Source: Schistocerca nitens (Eukaryota > Arthropoda > Insecta > Orthoptera > Acrididae). From it: DNA of 64,000 nucleotides. This document shows positions 21,900-34,054 of this stretch, piece by piece. The position numbers were made by a program, and so were the translations under genes. The stretch spans positions 497,132,109-497,196,108 of the forward strand of contig NC_064614.1 of assembly GCF_023898315.1 (NCBI RefSeq), written 5' to 3'. Under the pieces are notes generated by a model. That model did no database searches. It was not told where the DNA came from and saw only the letters and a list, made by a program, of their open reading frames with translations. How positions within the stretch are numbered: position 1 is the stretch's first letter; each line of letters starts with the position of its first letter.

Positions 21900-23950
21900 T
21901 TCGATAGGATTAATTTATTAACCAGTTTTTGGCTTACAAGGCCATCGTCAGATTTTAACTGTCATTATAAAAAAAAGAAGTTATACTGTTTGTAAACAAT
22001 GTTGTTATTCACCCAGACTGAAGCACAAATACACAGTAAACAGCATATTTGGCAGTGCAGCAGCAGTGTAATGAAAAAGACAAGGAGTTGAATAGTAAAT
22101 AAATATGAAGGAAGCAAGACAGGAAAAAACATTAATACTAAACTTGAAAAAAATCCCTATATAACAATTTAAATTAATAGTACCAACAAAATAAAATTAG
22201 GACTTGACAATAATACTAAAGAATGACATGAAGAACTATTATGTATGGAAAGTGGTACATCAAGAGAGTAAAAGATAGAACTGACAGTTATAACAACAGA
22301 TTATGTTAAGCACATAGGCATTACATTAAAATAAATAAGTACAGGAAAATGGAGGAATTGAAATGAACAGAAAGTGTGGGAAGAATTTGGAAAACTGTGA
22401 GGATTAAGTGAAGTTTAGAACAGGGTAAGTATTTAGCTGTGTTTGGTGATTTAATATTAAATCAGGACTGTGGGCCAGATGGCTGTTGATTTCCTGGGTT
22501 TCCCGCAGGTCAAGTTTTTGGTCTTAGTTTGCTATGTGGAGGACACGGGACTGCAGCTGGAAGCTGTGGCCCTCACTCAGTGAATCATAATTCTGCAATT
22601 CCAGCAGTGATCATGTTCAACCAGTCTAGTTGCTATTACTCTGACTGACCAATTTAAAACTTATCACAATCAGGACAACTAAATTCGTATATACTTTACT
22701 GTTGGCTAGCAGTTGGGTCTTGTTTTCACTGTTGAAAATACACAGTGCTGGGGTGTTCCTCAAATAGTAGGAAATCCTATAGTTGCAGGATTTCAGTGTT
22801 TCTGTTACACTTTGTGGTACCTGTCCTAGGTATGTGATCGTACACCACTTCCTACAGACAGTTAAAGGAGCAGCAGGGGAGCATAGAGGTGGTGTATAAT
22901 TTTGAATTTTTGTTTCCTACACAAGATGTGGCCAGTCAGGACAGGACTGTAGCCACTGGTTGAAGCAATAAATTTTATTATATCTAAATCTGCTCTGAAA
23001 TCTTTTTTCAACATGAAAACAGACGTGAAATAGTGCTCCACTGAGTGGAAAGTTTCATGTTTGTGTGTTACTGGATGTCATGAGTGAGAAGCTAGTACTG
23101 CATCTGTAGCTTCATTTTTTATTTTATTTTGGTACATGTTTGTGTACTAATGTCAGTGGTTGGATCTAGGAAGTTTATGGATTTGTTGCCAATCTCCACT
23201 GTACACAGAATATTTTTATGTTGACTGTTTAAGCTATGAAAAAATGTGTTGAGCTTTCTTGTAGTGCCTGTTCACATCCATGGTGTATCATCTACATATT
23301 TGATCCAGTTTTAATATTTGCACTCAAAGGTTCTTTATTCAAAAAATGTTGTACAAAATTGCCCATGAATATTTCAACTGAAAGTGGACTAAGAGGGTAT
23401 GGCATAGCTAATGTCTAAATCTTTACACAGTGTCCCTTGGAACTGGAAAGAGTTTTGTGCTAAGCATGTGTGAGGGGCCAGTCCAGAGTCATTCAATTCA
23501 ACAGGGTGAAATTAGACCTATACAACAACTCTGTCAGAATAACAAATATTCCAATATTGGTATCTGGAAAACAAACTGGAGGCAGCTTATTTAGAAGGAC
23601 CACTGAGTTTGAAATACCATGATTTGAGTTGAAGTTTGATTTACTTTTAATTAAGGTATTCAATTTAGTAACTAGCCAGTTTGTAAGGCAGAGCTGTGAA
23701 TGATGATACAACTGGATGAATAGTTACATCTCATTTGTGCAGTTTCAGAAGTCAGTACAGTCCAGTAGGCACGGGGTTCATATTATTTAGTGGCTTAGCT
23801 TTGGAATCAGAAAATACGTCTTTGCGAGAATTAGTGACACATTTAATTTCATCTTTGAATAATTTAGTAAAATCTTTAAGAAAGACTTGAAAGCACATAG
23901 GACTGAGGAAATCATTGACATTTTTCAAGTAATCATGCTTCTTCAAAAGT
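21900..23950 (-). pseudogene. Penelope-like element: reverse transcriptase, GIY-YIG and tail
   Basis: This is the most complete PLE here. Reading down the minus strand: a pre-RT region at 23950-23500 with LTNWLVTKLNTLIKSKSNF and NSVVLLNKLPPVCFPDTN. Then MPYPLSPLSVEIFMGNF near 23400, which matches the Penelope motif before the palm. The catalytic YVDD lies at 23287-23298. A thumb-like region has DIIKFIA near 22960. The GIY-YIG start IYEFSCPDCDKF lies around 22660-22700, with the second part of the motif reading stop-I-G. Many stops and frameshifts make it dead. The 3' region ends in a decayed hammerhead-like core at 21922-21951. Penelope elements prime from nicked DNA using their GIY-YIG nuclease. 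Confidence 0.72.
21922..21951 (-). ncRNA. decayed hammerhead-like core of the Penelope-like element
   Basis: The minus strand reads CTGACGA, TGGC, loop, GCCA, AAAA, CTGG. Compared with a hammerhead, the C-G before AAA is now C-A and the presumed palindrome ACCGGT reads ACTGGT. Both changes are CpG decay. It supports the view that the tails here share a ribozyme motif, but this copy could not cleave. Confidence 0.45.
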
Positions 23951-24055
23951 ACTATACATTGTTCAATAAGAACCTCTGGAAGAATCAGTTAACACAAGGA
24001 GTTTAATACTCTTACCCATACTTACTTACTTACTTACTCACTGGTCATACCAGAC

Positions 24056-25540
24056 TCAAGAGTCCATTACCGCAGCAACGTATTTTCGCCATCTGTCCCT
24101 GTCTTGGGCTATTTCCTTCCATTCACCTTCAATACCTAGTCTCCTCAAATCAGCCTTCACATTGTTCTCCCATCTACGCCTCGGTCTCCCCACAGGACGT
24201 TTTCCTTCTAGGTGCCCTACTAGTACTCTGCGCGCTGCCCTGCCCTCATCCATTCGAGCTATGTGACCCACCCATCGCAGCCTACATGATTTAATAATAC
24301 TGATTATGTCAGGGCTTGAATAGAGTTGGTGAACCTCTTCGTTATGCAGTTTTCACCACTCTTCGCTAATGTCATCCCTTTTTGCTCCGAAAATTTTCCT
24401 CAAAATTTTGTTTTCAAATACTCGAAACGGCTTTTCATTTTGCACAGTGAGAGACCAAGTCTCACACCCATACAGCATAACTGGTAGAATAATAGTTTTG
24501 TATATTCTAATCTTTAAATTCCTAGACAATATCCGTGATGAAAATAATCTATTCAGTGAGAAGTAGCACGCATTTCCCACCCGTAATCTCTTCTTCTGTT
24601 CGGATTCAATCTCATTTCTCGAAGTGATGTCCATGCCTAGATACTTAAATGTGTTCACTTTTTCAAACTGCAAGTCTCCAACTCTTAACATTTCCTGATC
24701 TACTGCTGCTGGCATTCTAGTAGTAACTAGGTATTTAGTTTTGTCTTCACTTATCCTTAGACCTACATCTTCACTAGCCTTGATTAACGCATTCGCATTT
24801 GCTGTTACAGATTCTTTCCTATCGCTAATGATGTTTAGATCATCTGCATACCCTAATATCTTAATATTTCCATTTAACTCCACACCCTCTGAATTACCTA
24901 CTGCCATTTGTACAATATATTCTAGGACCAAATTAAAAAGTAGCGGGGACAGGGCATCTCCCTGCTTAAGTCCGTTCTTTATTACAAATTCTTCTGACTC
25001 CAATTTCCCCACGTGTACTCTACCTTTTGTGTTTTTCAAACTCGCTTCTATAAGTCTAACATACTTCTTTGGTATTCCAAGTTCCAAAAGAATTCTGTAC
25101 AATTTTGACTGCAATACTAAATCATATGCTTTTGTGAAATCTATGAAAAGATTATGAACTGGTTTATTGTATTCCCATTTATTTTCCAAAATTTGACGCA
25201 GGGTGAATATTTGGCCTATAGTTGATCTGTTCCTCCGAAAGCCGGCTTGGTAATCTCCCACAATTTCATCTGCATATGGTGTAAGCCTGCTTAGCAGAAT
25301 ATTCAAGAAAATTTTGGAACATACTGGTAATAGTGATATCCCTCTATAATTACTACAATCCATTTTGTCACCTTTCTTAAAAATTGGGATCAGAATCGAC
25401 TCCTGCCACTCTTGAGGTATCATCTCTGTGTTCCATACTTTAGTTATCACTTTGTGAACTACTTCCACCAATTTCTGTCCCCCATTTTTAACTAATTCTG
25501 CAGTTATGCAGTCTGATCCTGGTGCTTTATGGTTTTTCAA
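24056..25540 (-). pseudogene. reverse transcriptase ORF2 with a single nonsense codon
   Basis: This is a long RT frame, 395 codons from 25540, containing KNHKAPGSDCITAELVK, FKKGDKMDCSNYRGISLLP, QAGFRRNRSTIGQIFTLRQ, FIDFTKAYDLV, GLKQGDALSPLLFNLVLEY and the active site GYADDLNIIS. A TGA at 24353-24355 interrupts it, and the same frame continues to 24056 with RWVGHIARMDEGRAARR and VGRPRRRWE. That C-terminal motif follows the RT in RTE-like and related LINEs. The TGA sits where CGA (Arg) is likely, a CpG transition. Repairing it mentally would leave about 490 codons open, so the copy is relatively young. Upstream (25635-25980) the frame is shifted. Confidence 0.87.
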
Positions 25541-25634
25541 TTTGTTGATTGCATCTCTTTACTTCCTTTAACGTTGGCTCAGGTATCTGGGGTTCTGCTG
25601 TATGTATTTCGTACGCCTGCTCATTTCCTGCTTC

Positions 25635-25980
25635 CTAGTGTACATTAAATAGATGCTCAAAATACGCCCTCCATTTACTTAATATAGCACTGGGGTCTGT
25701 CAATATTCCCCCAGCATCCCCTCGAAGTGCATTTGTCCTAGCCTTGAAGCCCTTCCTATACCCATTTATGTCTAGGTAAAGTTCCCTAATGTTTTTTGTT
25801 TTACTGTTTGTTTCCATTTTTGTAATTTGATTGTTCAAATAATCCCTCTTCTTTGCCCGTAGCCTAAGACCAACTTCCCTTCTCAAGTTCAAGAACTCCT
25901 CTCATTTTCTGTCTCCCATTCTATCCCAATCTAATTGCGCTTTTCTCCTTACCCATGGGTAACATTTCTTTGGGTCTTAT
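25635..25980 (-). pseudogene. upstream part of the same LINE ORF, frameshifted
   Basis: The minus-strand frame from 25892 reads LRREVGLRLRAKKRDYLNN, then ILTDPSAILSKWRAYFEHLF, ending at a stop near 25635. This block (WxxYFxxLFN) precedes the RT domain in many non-LTR elements. The RT start at about 25540 is in another frame, so a frameshift lies near 25560-25640. Upstream, 25980-25900 reads YPWVRRKAQLDWDRMGDRK before a stop. Confidence 0.75.
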
Positions 25981-26040
25981 ACTGATACTTCCAGATCCCC
26001 TGCAGCTATCATTATCTGGACTGGATACCCTAGTGTGTGC

Positions 26041-27420
26041 CCCCCCCACCCCCCGGACATTCTGTTACCTGGATAGCTGCCTCTCATATGCGGTGTACAC
26101 ATGATCCTTTGAAAGGGACCACAAAGTTCTCGAGCCCCATAGCACATTTGTTGGAAGTTGCAGCCTAGGTTTTCTCAGAACCTTTGAAGTTTCTAGTTCA
26201 AGCCTTCCACTTGACTATGGAAAAGGGGGCCACACTGAGTTCTGAGGACAAAACTGCAGATTGTAAACCTCACTGAAACTCTTTGAACAAAGCTAACCTT
26301 CTTAATCCTCCCTGTCACTGGAAAGAGCCAGGTAGGACCTTCAAACCCAGATGGTCACATTTGCCTCATGCCCATCACAATCCTTCAATGTTCCACTGCT
26401 TCTTTGTAATGAGATTGACTGGTGAGGTAAAGTCTGCTCAGGAGCTATGATTTCCTATTATCCAGTGTTGCTCACCTTTTTATTTCTTCACACTCACCAA
26501 TATCTCCTGATTTGACTTTGTTTCTTGAAATGCTACAGTTATCACATGAACAACATGTAGTATATTATACTCTCATTTACAATGACCATGAATAATGAAG
26601 TTGGCTCATTATTCGCGACATCACACATACATTAATACAGACTGTGTCCAAATTGGCCGGTTTTAATTTACAGATACCAGTTGAATATATGGATAACAGT
26701 CTTCCTCTATTGAGCATCAGGATTGTCACAGCCATTCTTTTTCCATTGCACACACCATATCTCTAAGGCAGGACCTGCCCAGTCTGCAGGTACCATGAAT
26801 GTAGTAAGATCTCTGTTGTCATCCCAGCTTGTCGATACACTGCATGCACCCATTCCATACTACATGCACATAAATAAAGCACATATCTGAACAGCAGACT
26901 ACACTAATTCATTACTTAAATGAACTTTTTATGGTGGTGATCATTGTTCATCAGTTTGGTAAATGCTTGTGCAACGCACCACTTCAACACATCGCTTCAC
27001 CACAGTGATATATTACACTATAATCTACAGCTGATTGCACCCTGTTTCCTCAATGTCTGCCAGGACTGACTCTTCAGAATGTTGAATGAAACCCCCAGGA
27101 ATACCCATTGAGTGTACAAGGTGTTCCTTCCCATCCCTTACTGTCATTTCCCTAAGGAGCAGCATTACTTGCCACAAATTTGAACTGCCAATTATGTATA
27201 CCCCTACCATTTTTCATTTGCCTCCAACTGACATGGGACACAGCATGTTTCCTAGTTACACTAAGCAGCTGATATTTATCTTCCATTGGTAGCTTAATAA
27301 TTACTTGATTACACTTGTCTTTTTCAAAGAAAATAGTTACCCATATCTCTAAATACATTATTCCTTATATGCAGCTTTACAATGAACATTGTTACTTGCC
27401 ACGTACCTAACAGAACTTTT
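26041..27420. other. no clear gene; possible LINE 5' region and unclassified sequence
   Basis: Bases 26041-26400 (minus strand) look like the 5' region of the RTE-like LINE. Beyond this only short shadow frames are present, and I see no domain, element end or RNA gene. Confidence 0.4.
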
Positions 27421-28640
27421 CAAACAGAGGATAGATTGCTACTCACTGTAAAGATGACACATTGAGTTGCAGACAAAAAACAGACTGTTCCACATTTAAC
27501 TTTTGGCCAAAGACTTCTTTAGGAAAGAAAACACACACACACATTCATACAAGCAAACATACCTTTCCGATACATGACTGCCATCTCATGCAGCTCAGAC
27601 CGGAATGTAACTGTCACACTGAGCAGCTATCTGAACTGGGGCTGGGAAGGGATAGCAAGATACGAGTGGGAGGAGAGAGATGCACTGTCTAGCAGAGCAT
27701 GCAGGTACTAGGTGGAAGCATGACAAGACTGCCAAGCACAGCATGGGAGGCTGTCGAGCAGGAAGGTGGAGGGCAATGGGGAGCAGAAAAGGAGAGAAGC
27801 AGCGAAGGAGAAAGGCAGGTGAGTGCACTGGCACAGGGGAGCACACAATGAGGGTGTGGGTAGTGAAGAGAAAGGAGGTTTCGTGAGTGGATGTAAATAA
27901 CGAGGAGGTGCTAGGACAGAAGGGGTAAAACCTGTTAGGTGGAGGGTGTGGGGACAGTAGATTACCATAGGTTGTGGTCGAGATAATTTCAGGGCCAGAG
28001 AATGTTTTGTAAGGATAACACCCATCTGCACAGTTTAGAAAAGCTGTTGGTGGAGGGGAGGATCGAGATGGTCCAGGTTGTGAAGCAGCCGTTGGAATCA
28101 AAAACGTTACTTTCAGTTACATGTTGTGGTCTGCTATGCTCTTGGCCACAGTCTGGTGGTGGTCATTCATCCTGTACATCACATCGGTAATCACACCAGC
28201 ATAAAAAGCTGTGCAATCATTGCAACAGAGCTAGAATATGATATGGCTACTTTCACGCGTGGCCCAGCCTCTGATGATGTAGGATAGGTATACGACAGGA
28301 CTGGATTGGGCAGATCTTGCATCAGGATATTTCACAGGGATATGATCCCGATGGCAAGGAGTTTGTATTGGGAGTGGCATTGGTTGGACTAGGATAGGTG
28401 AGTGAACACCACTTTAGGAGGAGTGCGAAGCATCTTGGGTAGGAAGCACCTCATTTCAGGGCATGATGATACATAATCAAAGCCCTGACTAAGGATGTGA
28501 TTTAGTCGTTCCAGTCTGGGATGGTGTTTGGTGACAAAGGGGTCACTTTTTTGTAGCTGGTTCTTAAGGGGGTGGCGGGGTGTTATGGAAGGATTGGGAG
28601 TGTGTGGGAAAATGGCACAGGAAATTTAACATGGCTGATT
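27421..28640 (-). mobile_element. Penelope-like element, minus-strand copy with GIY-YIG trace
   Basis: On the minus strand, 28640-28101 is a decayed coding end with a C-terminal GIY-YIG trace (LCCNDCTAFYAG, then YRMNDHHQTVAKS, at 28140-28250). It is followed by a skewed 3' region and a terminal region at 27430-27560 with the remnant core CTAAAGA...GGCCAAAA. The same tail appears inverted at 28650-29300. Confidence 0.65.
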
Positions 28641-28649
28641 TCAATGGCT

Positions 28650-29300
28650 GCTTCACAACCTGAACCATCTGGATCCTCCCCTCCACCAGCAGCTGTTCTG
28701 AACTAGACAGATGGGAACTATCCTTACAATACATTTTCTGCTCCTGAAATCATTCTGGCCTCAACCTACAGTAACCTACTGTCCCCACACCCTCCACCGA
28801 ACAGTTTCCACCCCTCTGTCCTATCACCTTCTCCCTAGTCACGTCTCAGTCCACCACTTCTTCCTCTTCCCTGTTCACTTCCCTTCACCCTTATTGTGGG
28901 CCACCATCTGCCAACCCACCCCCTTGTCTTTCCCATCCCATGCTCCTCCCCCCTCCCCCTGCCCCCACCTTCTTGCCCCATAGTCTCCTGACACAGCACC
29001 TGGCAGTCTTGTCATGCTTCCACCTAGTCCCTGCACACTCCACCATCCAGCACTCCTCTCCCCCCCCCCCCCCTCCTCCCAATACCCTGCTATTCCTCCC
29101 TGCCCCACTCCAGACTGCCAATCAGCATGGGAGTTGCATTCCAGCCAGAGTTGGCAGAGATTTGGTCATGTGTGCACAAGATGTGGTTTTTTTCAGAAGA
29201 AGGCTTTGGCCAAAAACTAAATGTGTAACAGTCTTTTTATTGTGCCTGTCTGCAACTTAATGTGTCATCTATATGGTGGGCAGCAATTTATCCTTTTCCT
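28650..29300 (+). mobile_element. Penelope-like element tail, plus-strand copy
   Basis: The plus strand begins GCTGCTTCACAACCTGAACC, the inverse of sequence near 28060-28095 in the minus copy. It runs through a C/T-rich stretch (28800-29130) to AGAAGAAGGCTTTGGCCA at 29193-29210 and the end ATGTGTCATCTATATGGTG near 29262-29280. No coding part is included. Together with 27421-28640 it forms an inverted pair with the coding remnant between the arms. Confidence 0.7.
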
Positions 29301-30439
29301 AATATTGTTCACAGACTTTTTCAGTCTTTGAATCCAGGTACTCAAGTTATTTGTACAGAATGAGACTAATGAGGAATGTGTTTATTTTTTTTTAACTGGT
29401 TGTAATTCACAGTTTCTCACTTCACGTTACACGGCAGCTTGTTGAATTCTTTTGCACCAGTGTATGTAACTCCGCTTGAGACAAGAGCATCCATACATGG
29501 GTGCAATGGGGTCCTCCACCCCCTCCCCCCTTAGCTTTCAGGGAAAGGAAAAAATATAGTGTAGTCAGGCATCTTTCTTTGAGGAAAATGATTTAAAATT
29601 CAGTATTAAGTAGGTTTTTACAGACTCGGACTTGGAACTTTTTGTGGCTACTTTGAAGTTGTCATTCAGAACATTAAAAATACCCCATACACACAGGACA
29701 TTCTACAAATTACTGAATGGGTGCGTGTCGCTTGGAATCCTAGAGAAGGAGAAGTCTACATTAAAATTATTTTTGTGTGATATTGAGATGACTGTGTGGA
29801 TCACAGTTCACTTGAAACTGATTTTTGTTGCCAGTAACAAAAATGGAATAAATGTATTATGAAGTAAGTGTAAGACTTCCATGATTCTTAAAAAGGTTTC
29901 TGTAAGATGCATTGCTATCTACTTTAGACAGCATTCATAATACTTGCTTCTGCTGAATAAAACATTTTATTTATTTTAAGTAGTGAGTCTTAGAATACAG
30001 TGCCGTAAGACAACAAAAAGTGAAAATATATAAAACCTGCCAATGTTCCTGTCTTTAGATCAACATTATGAGAACCACTTCTACAGTTCGCTGAACTGAG
30101 CTTCTTGATTCATTTACCTATGTGTTAACACCATTTTAAGTTGCTGTCCAACTGGATCCCAACAGACTTTACTCAGGAGTTTCATTTACTATATGACTAT
30201 CTGTGCTTACTTCTGGTGATAATTGGTCATTATTTTGTTGTGTGAAATCATATCATATGAGTGTTTGTGCGATTAATACTTAATCTGTCAGTTGTGAACC
30301 AATTTTAGACCTGTTCAGCTATCATTTGAACTGTTTCTTGTGAGGCTGTACTTTAAACCTAGATTATTATGCCTGTGTCACCAGTAACTTTATAGTAATT
30401 TACAGCCCTTTAAAAAATTGGAAGATCACATGTGTGGGT
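29301..30439. other. no gene seen
   Basis: CpG-poor sequence. Minus-strand sequence next to 30440 may still belong to the LINE remnant that follows, but I could not read a domain. Confidence 0.4.
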
Positions 30440-31780
30440 TAAGAACAAGTGCTGGCTCAATACCAATTCATGTGGAACTCCACACATTAGGTTCCCCCAT
30501 TCTTGGGTGAGATAAGACTCCATCCATGCAAGAGAGATGCCATGACACTTCAGTTTTGATCAAGCAGAATTTTGTAATCCATGCAAAGGCTTCACCAAGC
30601 TAGGAAAATAGACCAAAAGGATAATTTCTCTTATTTGGTTCTGTGAGGATTTTAATTGTGAGGTCTGGTATTGCTCCAGCTATTGAGAACCCTTTATGAA
30701 AACCAAACTGAGTGGCAGTTAATAAGTTCTGCTCAGTTAAAATAGTCAGTGTCCTATCATGGACCACCTTCTCACTTTTGAAAAGAGTGGATGGCATGAA
30801 GGGGGTTGTAGTTAGAGATAGTTTCCTGAGCTCCAGTTTTACAGATGGATGTAACTACAGAATATTTAAGTCTGGGAAGAAAAGTGGTGTAAGTCATTGA
30901 CCAATTACAAAGATGGATTAAGATTAAACCACTAAGTCACCACAAGATTTTAATATTCTACTACAGACACCAGAATAATAATCATAATTACTGTTTTAGT
31001 GATCTGGTTAGTTTTATAATTTCCTTGGCAACTGTATTTCTGGCACTAATGTCTGTTCGTGATGTGCACAACTAAATCTAATGCACCTATATTTAATTCT
31101 TGATTCTGGGTGCAATATCTGAATTTTATTGAATTTGGTGGTCAGTGATTTGAAAGGGTTATAAATTCTGTCAGAACTATATTATGAGGGCTGAATCATC
31201 TGGGTTGCTATTTTTGTTTGTTTCTTGATCAATAACATTGAAATTGTTTTTGCCTTATTCTCGAAGCGTGGGTGTGTCACATGGATACTCATCTCTTGAC
31301 TACATTTGGCTTTGAAATTTGGTAGGGTTCTCTCTTCCTCTCACTAAACATTTTAATTCTAAAAGTTATGAGTTCCTTACCCTCGTTATTGTTCAGTTGT
31401 ATTGTTGCTTGATTTAGAGGAACTTTTGTGGAAATATGTTTAGCAATGAATTAAATCTTCCTCCTGTAGTTTCTCTCTAAACACCATGATGGAGTTATTG
31501 TTAATGATTTTGCAATACGAAACATTTCTAACATGATCTGTATCTAACTGCTCTGTATATTTTATTGTTAATATTTTGCCATTATGGACAGATAAACCAG
31601 CATATATTGGTTCTGTAGTTGAATCACAGCAAATTGTTAGGTCTAAAAGTAAAATATCAATGTCTGTTGTGCTATGTCCTTTAATCCTTAGAGGGATTTT
31701 TTCTGTAACAAGTAATCCATCAACAACTCTAGCTGCCCTTGATCAGTGCTGTCTGACAGGAAGTCATAATTAAAGTCTCC
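30440..31780 (-). pseudogene. non-LTR retrotransposon remnant, RT fingers region
   Basis: Minus strand. From about 30880 to 30600 the text PRLKYSVVTSI, then FKSEKVVHDRTLTILTEQN and LLTATQFGFHKGFSIAGAI is the start of a jockey/CR1-type reverse transcriptase. About 31650-31450 holds the linker between endonuclease and RT (EPIYAGLSVHNGKIL, then NNNSIMVFREKLQEED). Frames shift several times. Downstream of KRNYPFGLFS the palm motif is lost, so the copy is truncated or rearranged there. Confidence 0.65.
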
Positions 31781-33759
31781 AGGAACATTCTTTTCTCCAG
31801 TTAAAATCCCATTCTTTACCTACAGAAAATGCTACCTTCATACCTGTAAGATGAGCGTAATTTGAGAAGGTGCAAATGCATAACTGTTGCTCATCTCCGG
31901 TCAAACTGATACATCCATGTTACAAGGTGAACTAAAATGCCAGACATTGTGTTTGAACTTTGAGTATTCACCTATGTAGCGGCTGTTGACTGAATTACCT
32001 ATGTGCAGTCTTTTGTATCCAAGTTAGATGTAGTCGTGTCCATACAGTCCAAACATTTCTCAAATGAAGACACGTGTAACATCAGATACCTATTCAGTTC
32101 CAAGGGTACACTAAATGAGGTAGTAGCTCTCAGCCAATTTTGAAATTGTAAGTGGTCATAGCATGGAAACATTACTGTCCAAATTCTGTGACCATCACAC
32201 ATTAGCTATTGTGAGAAGTTGTTTCAGCTCTGTGGCTGTCATTGACTGAATATCTTATAGAGCCTATTACTGGCTGCCCTACCATCCAATAGTAACACAT
32301 TGCTGAAATATCTGGAGGAGGCAGAGAAAAAAAAAGTAGTTGTCACAGATTACAATGAAACATATTTTACTAATTCTGCTGACAGGCCAGTAGAGTTTAT
32401 TCTCAGACTTTCAGTTTGATCTTTTTGTTGTGACTGATTCTTTACTGAATGATTCCATGACAGGAAATGTTTCCTTCACTGTGTACACATTTTTCATCAG
32501 GTTATTTTGCTATTATTTGATTTTCACACCTTGCACCACATTTAGAATGATAAATGAATCCAGACTGCTCCCTTGTCAAAGACACAAAGAAAATCTCCTC
32601 TCTATTAATTTTTTATGGTTGTGTACTTTCTTTCATCTTGCTTTGTTGTTAGTTTTTAATTTACATGAGCACTATAATCTGATATCAACAACTCTCTTTT
32701 CCTTGTCTCATTCTTTGAGACTCGTGTTTCATGGGCTAGGTGAATACATATGCTATTTTTAGTTTTGAATCATAATTCATGTTTTGCAACTTTTTGTTTT
32801 TGAGACTATATGTAACACATCATTGAGTATTCTCATTCTAGTTCAACATTTTATGATGCCTAAGTGAGAGTATCTAACTCCATATCTGAATGGGCAGAAA
32901 GAGACTGTGATTGCTGCAAAAACAACAAATATGAATGGATATTTTATAATAATTATTAGAATTCAATTTTGTGTTAAAAGTTTGGATGATTAGTCTATGC
33001 TAATTTTCGGCCTCATAAATTCAGATTATTTTCATTTTTCTTAACGTTGTCGGCTAAAAATATTTGTAATAGGCACAGCAGAATATAGCACTCCTAGAAG
33101 TCGCAATACTGAAACCCTAAGTTATTAGATGTAGTTAATCAAGCAATCAATTATCTATGGATTCACATATGTCTTTCCTGGTGGTCAACATAACGTAATC
33201 GAATTATTGTTAGGTTACATGATTCTATCACGTCAAGCATTTTGCCACAGTATTTTACCATACCCTATTTTGCTACACTCTCGTTTTTCATCCTCTGGAA
33301 AATGAAGTATTTAAGTCAAACCACTGATTCCGAAAAAGAATTGAAAATGCCCTGTGGTTAAAAGTTTCACACTAGTATAGTTCAGCTAATATTTTCCTAG
33401 ACACTTCCTCACACATTCAACCAAGTTTCTGTAAAATGTTGCACTGTATATTCCAAACAGATCTATATTCGTTTGTGTGAAATGGCTATTTGGGTGAGAA
33501 ACCTTGCACCGTTATCAGTTTTGTATCGTCAGTCATCAGAACTCGCATTTTCATCCTCCTGATTTTCTGTCTTGGGTCAAAGACGCGTCTTCTCCAGAAT
33601 TTGCGTCACTATCCTTCTTTTACAGCCTTTACAGCCATTTCAATTATAAAGATGAAATTATTTTGTTAGGATACTGTTGTGCCACACTAACAATGAAGCC
33701 AATTTAAAAATGAAGTGAGATAATAATACACTGACGACAAACTCTTCGCATGCTCGCAA
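31781..33759. other. no gene recognised; CpG content rises here
   Basis: Frames at 31999-32202 (minus) and 32430-32762 (plus, hydrophobic) match nothing I recognise. CpG dinucleotides, almost absent before 33.0 kb, become regular from about 33.0 kb onward. The stretch ends just upstream of the CpG-rich putative promoter. Confidence 0.45.
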
Positions 33760-34054
33760 ACTATTTCCGCTTATAAGCGCCTCACTGCTTTCACCACTGC
33801 TTTATTTCAAGTCAGGTAGGCGCGGTCTCAGTACTTCCGCCGCCGGCACCAGGTGTCTCGCTTCGCATACCTCGGGAGCGCGCTGCGAGCTGATTGGTGT
33901 TTCTCGTGGCAACCGATCACAACACAGCGCGCTGCCATTGGGTGCGTGGGTAACAGTACGCTGCAGGTAGTGGCAAGGCGTGGATGAGTGCATCTGGAAT
34001 GTTGTGATAGCAGTGCAAAGCAATTGTTAACATTTGGGTGTAGCTGCCAGAAGA
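33760..34054 (+). promoter_or_regulatory. CpG-rich candidate promoter and 5' leader
   Basis: This is the densest CpG cluster in the window: about 17 CpG in the 140 bp from 33821 to 33960 by my count. It contains CCAAT-type boxes in both orientations (TGATTGGT at 33891, CCATTGGG at 33935) and several GCGC runs. No TATA box is obvious. It directly precedes an ATG with an in-frame upstream stop and a splice donor 76 bp later. It probably drives a host gene with a dispersed start site on the plus strand. Confidence 0.5.

Larger units (their letters stand above)
24010..26040 (-). mobile_element. non-LTR retrotransposon with ORF2 remnant and TTAC-repeat tail
   Basis: Minus strand. The coding region is followed by a 3' end in a short tetranucleotide run (TTAC repeated, 24020-24038 on the plus strand), typical of tails of non-LTR elements. 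On the upstream side it reaches a C-rich run at about 26040. Sequence from there to about 26400 resembles the 5' part of the same family, but I could not confirm continuity. Confidence 0.75.

Noticed and set aside
24741-25157. 138-codon plus-strand frame
   Set aside because: Antisense shadow of the LINE reverse transcriptase on the minus strand.
27595-28101. 168-codon proline-rich minus-strand frame
   Set aside because: Same skewed PLE tail as above; its inverted copy at 28711-29260 is open too, so openness reflects composition.
32430-32762. 110-codon hydrophobic plus-strand frame
   Set aside because: No family resemblance, T-rich composition explains hydrophobicity, no promoter or splice context.
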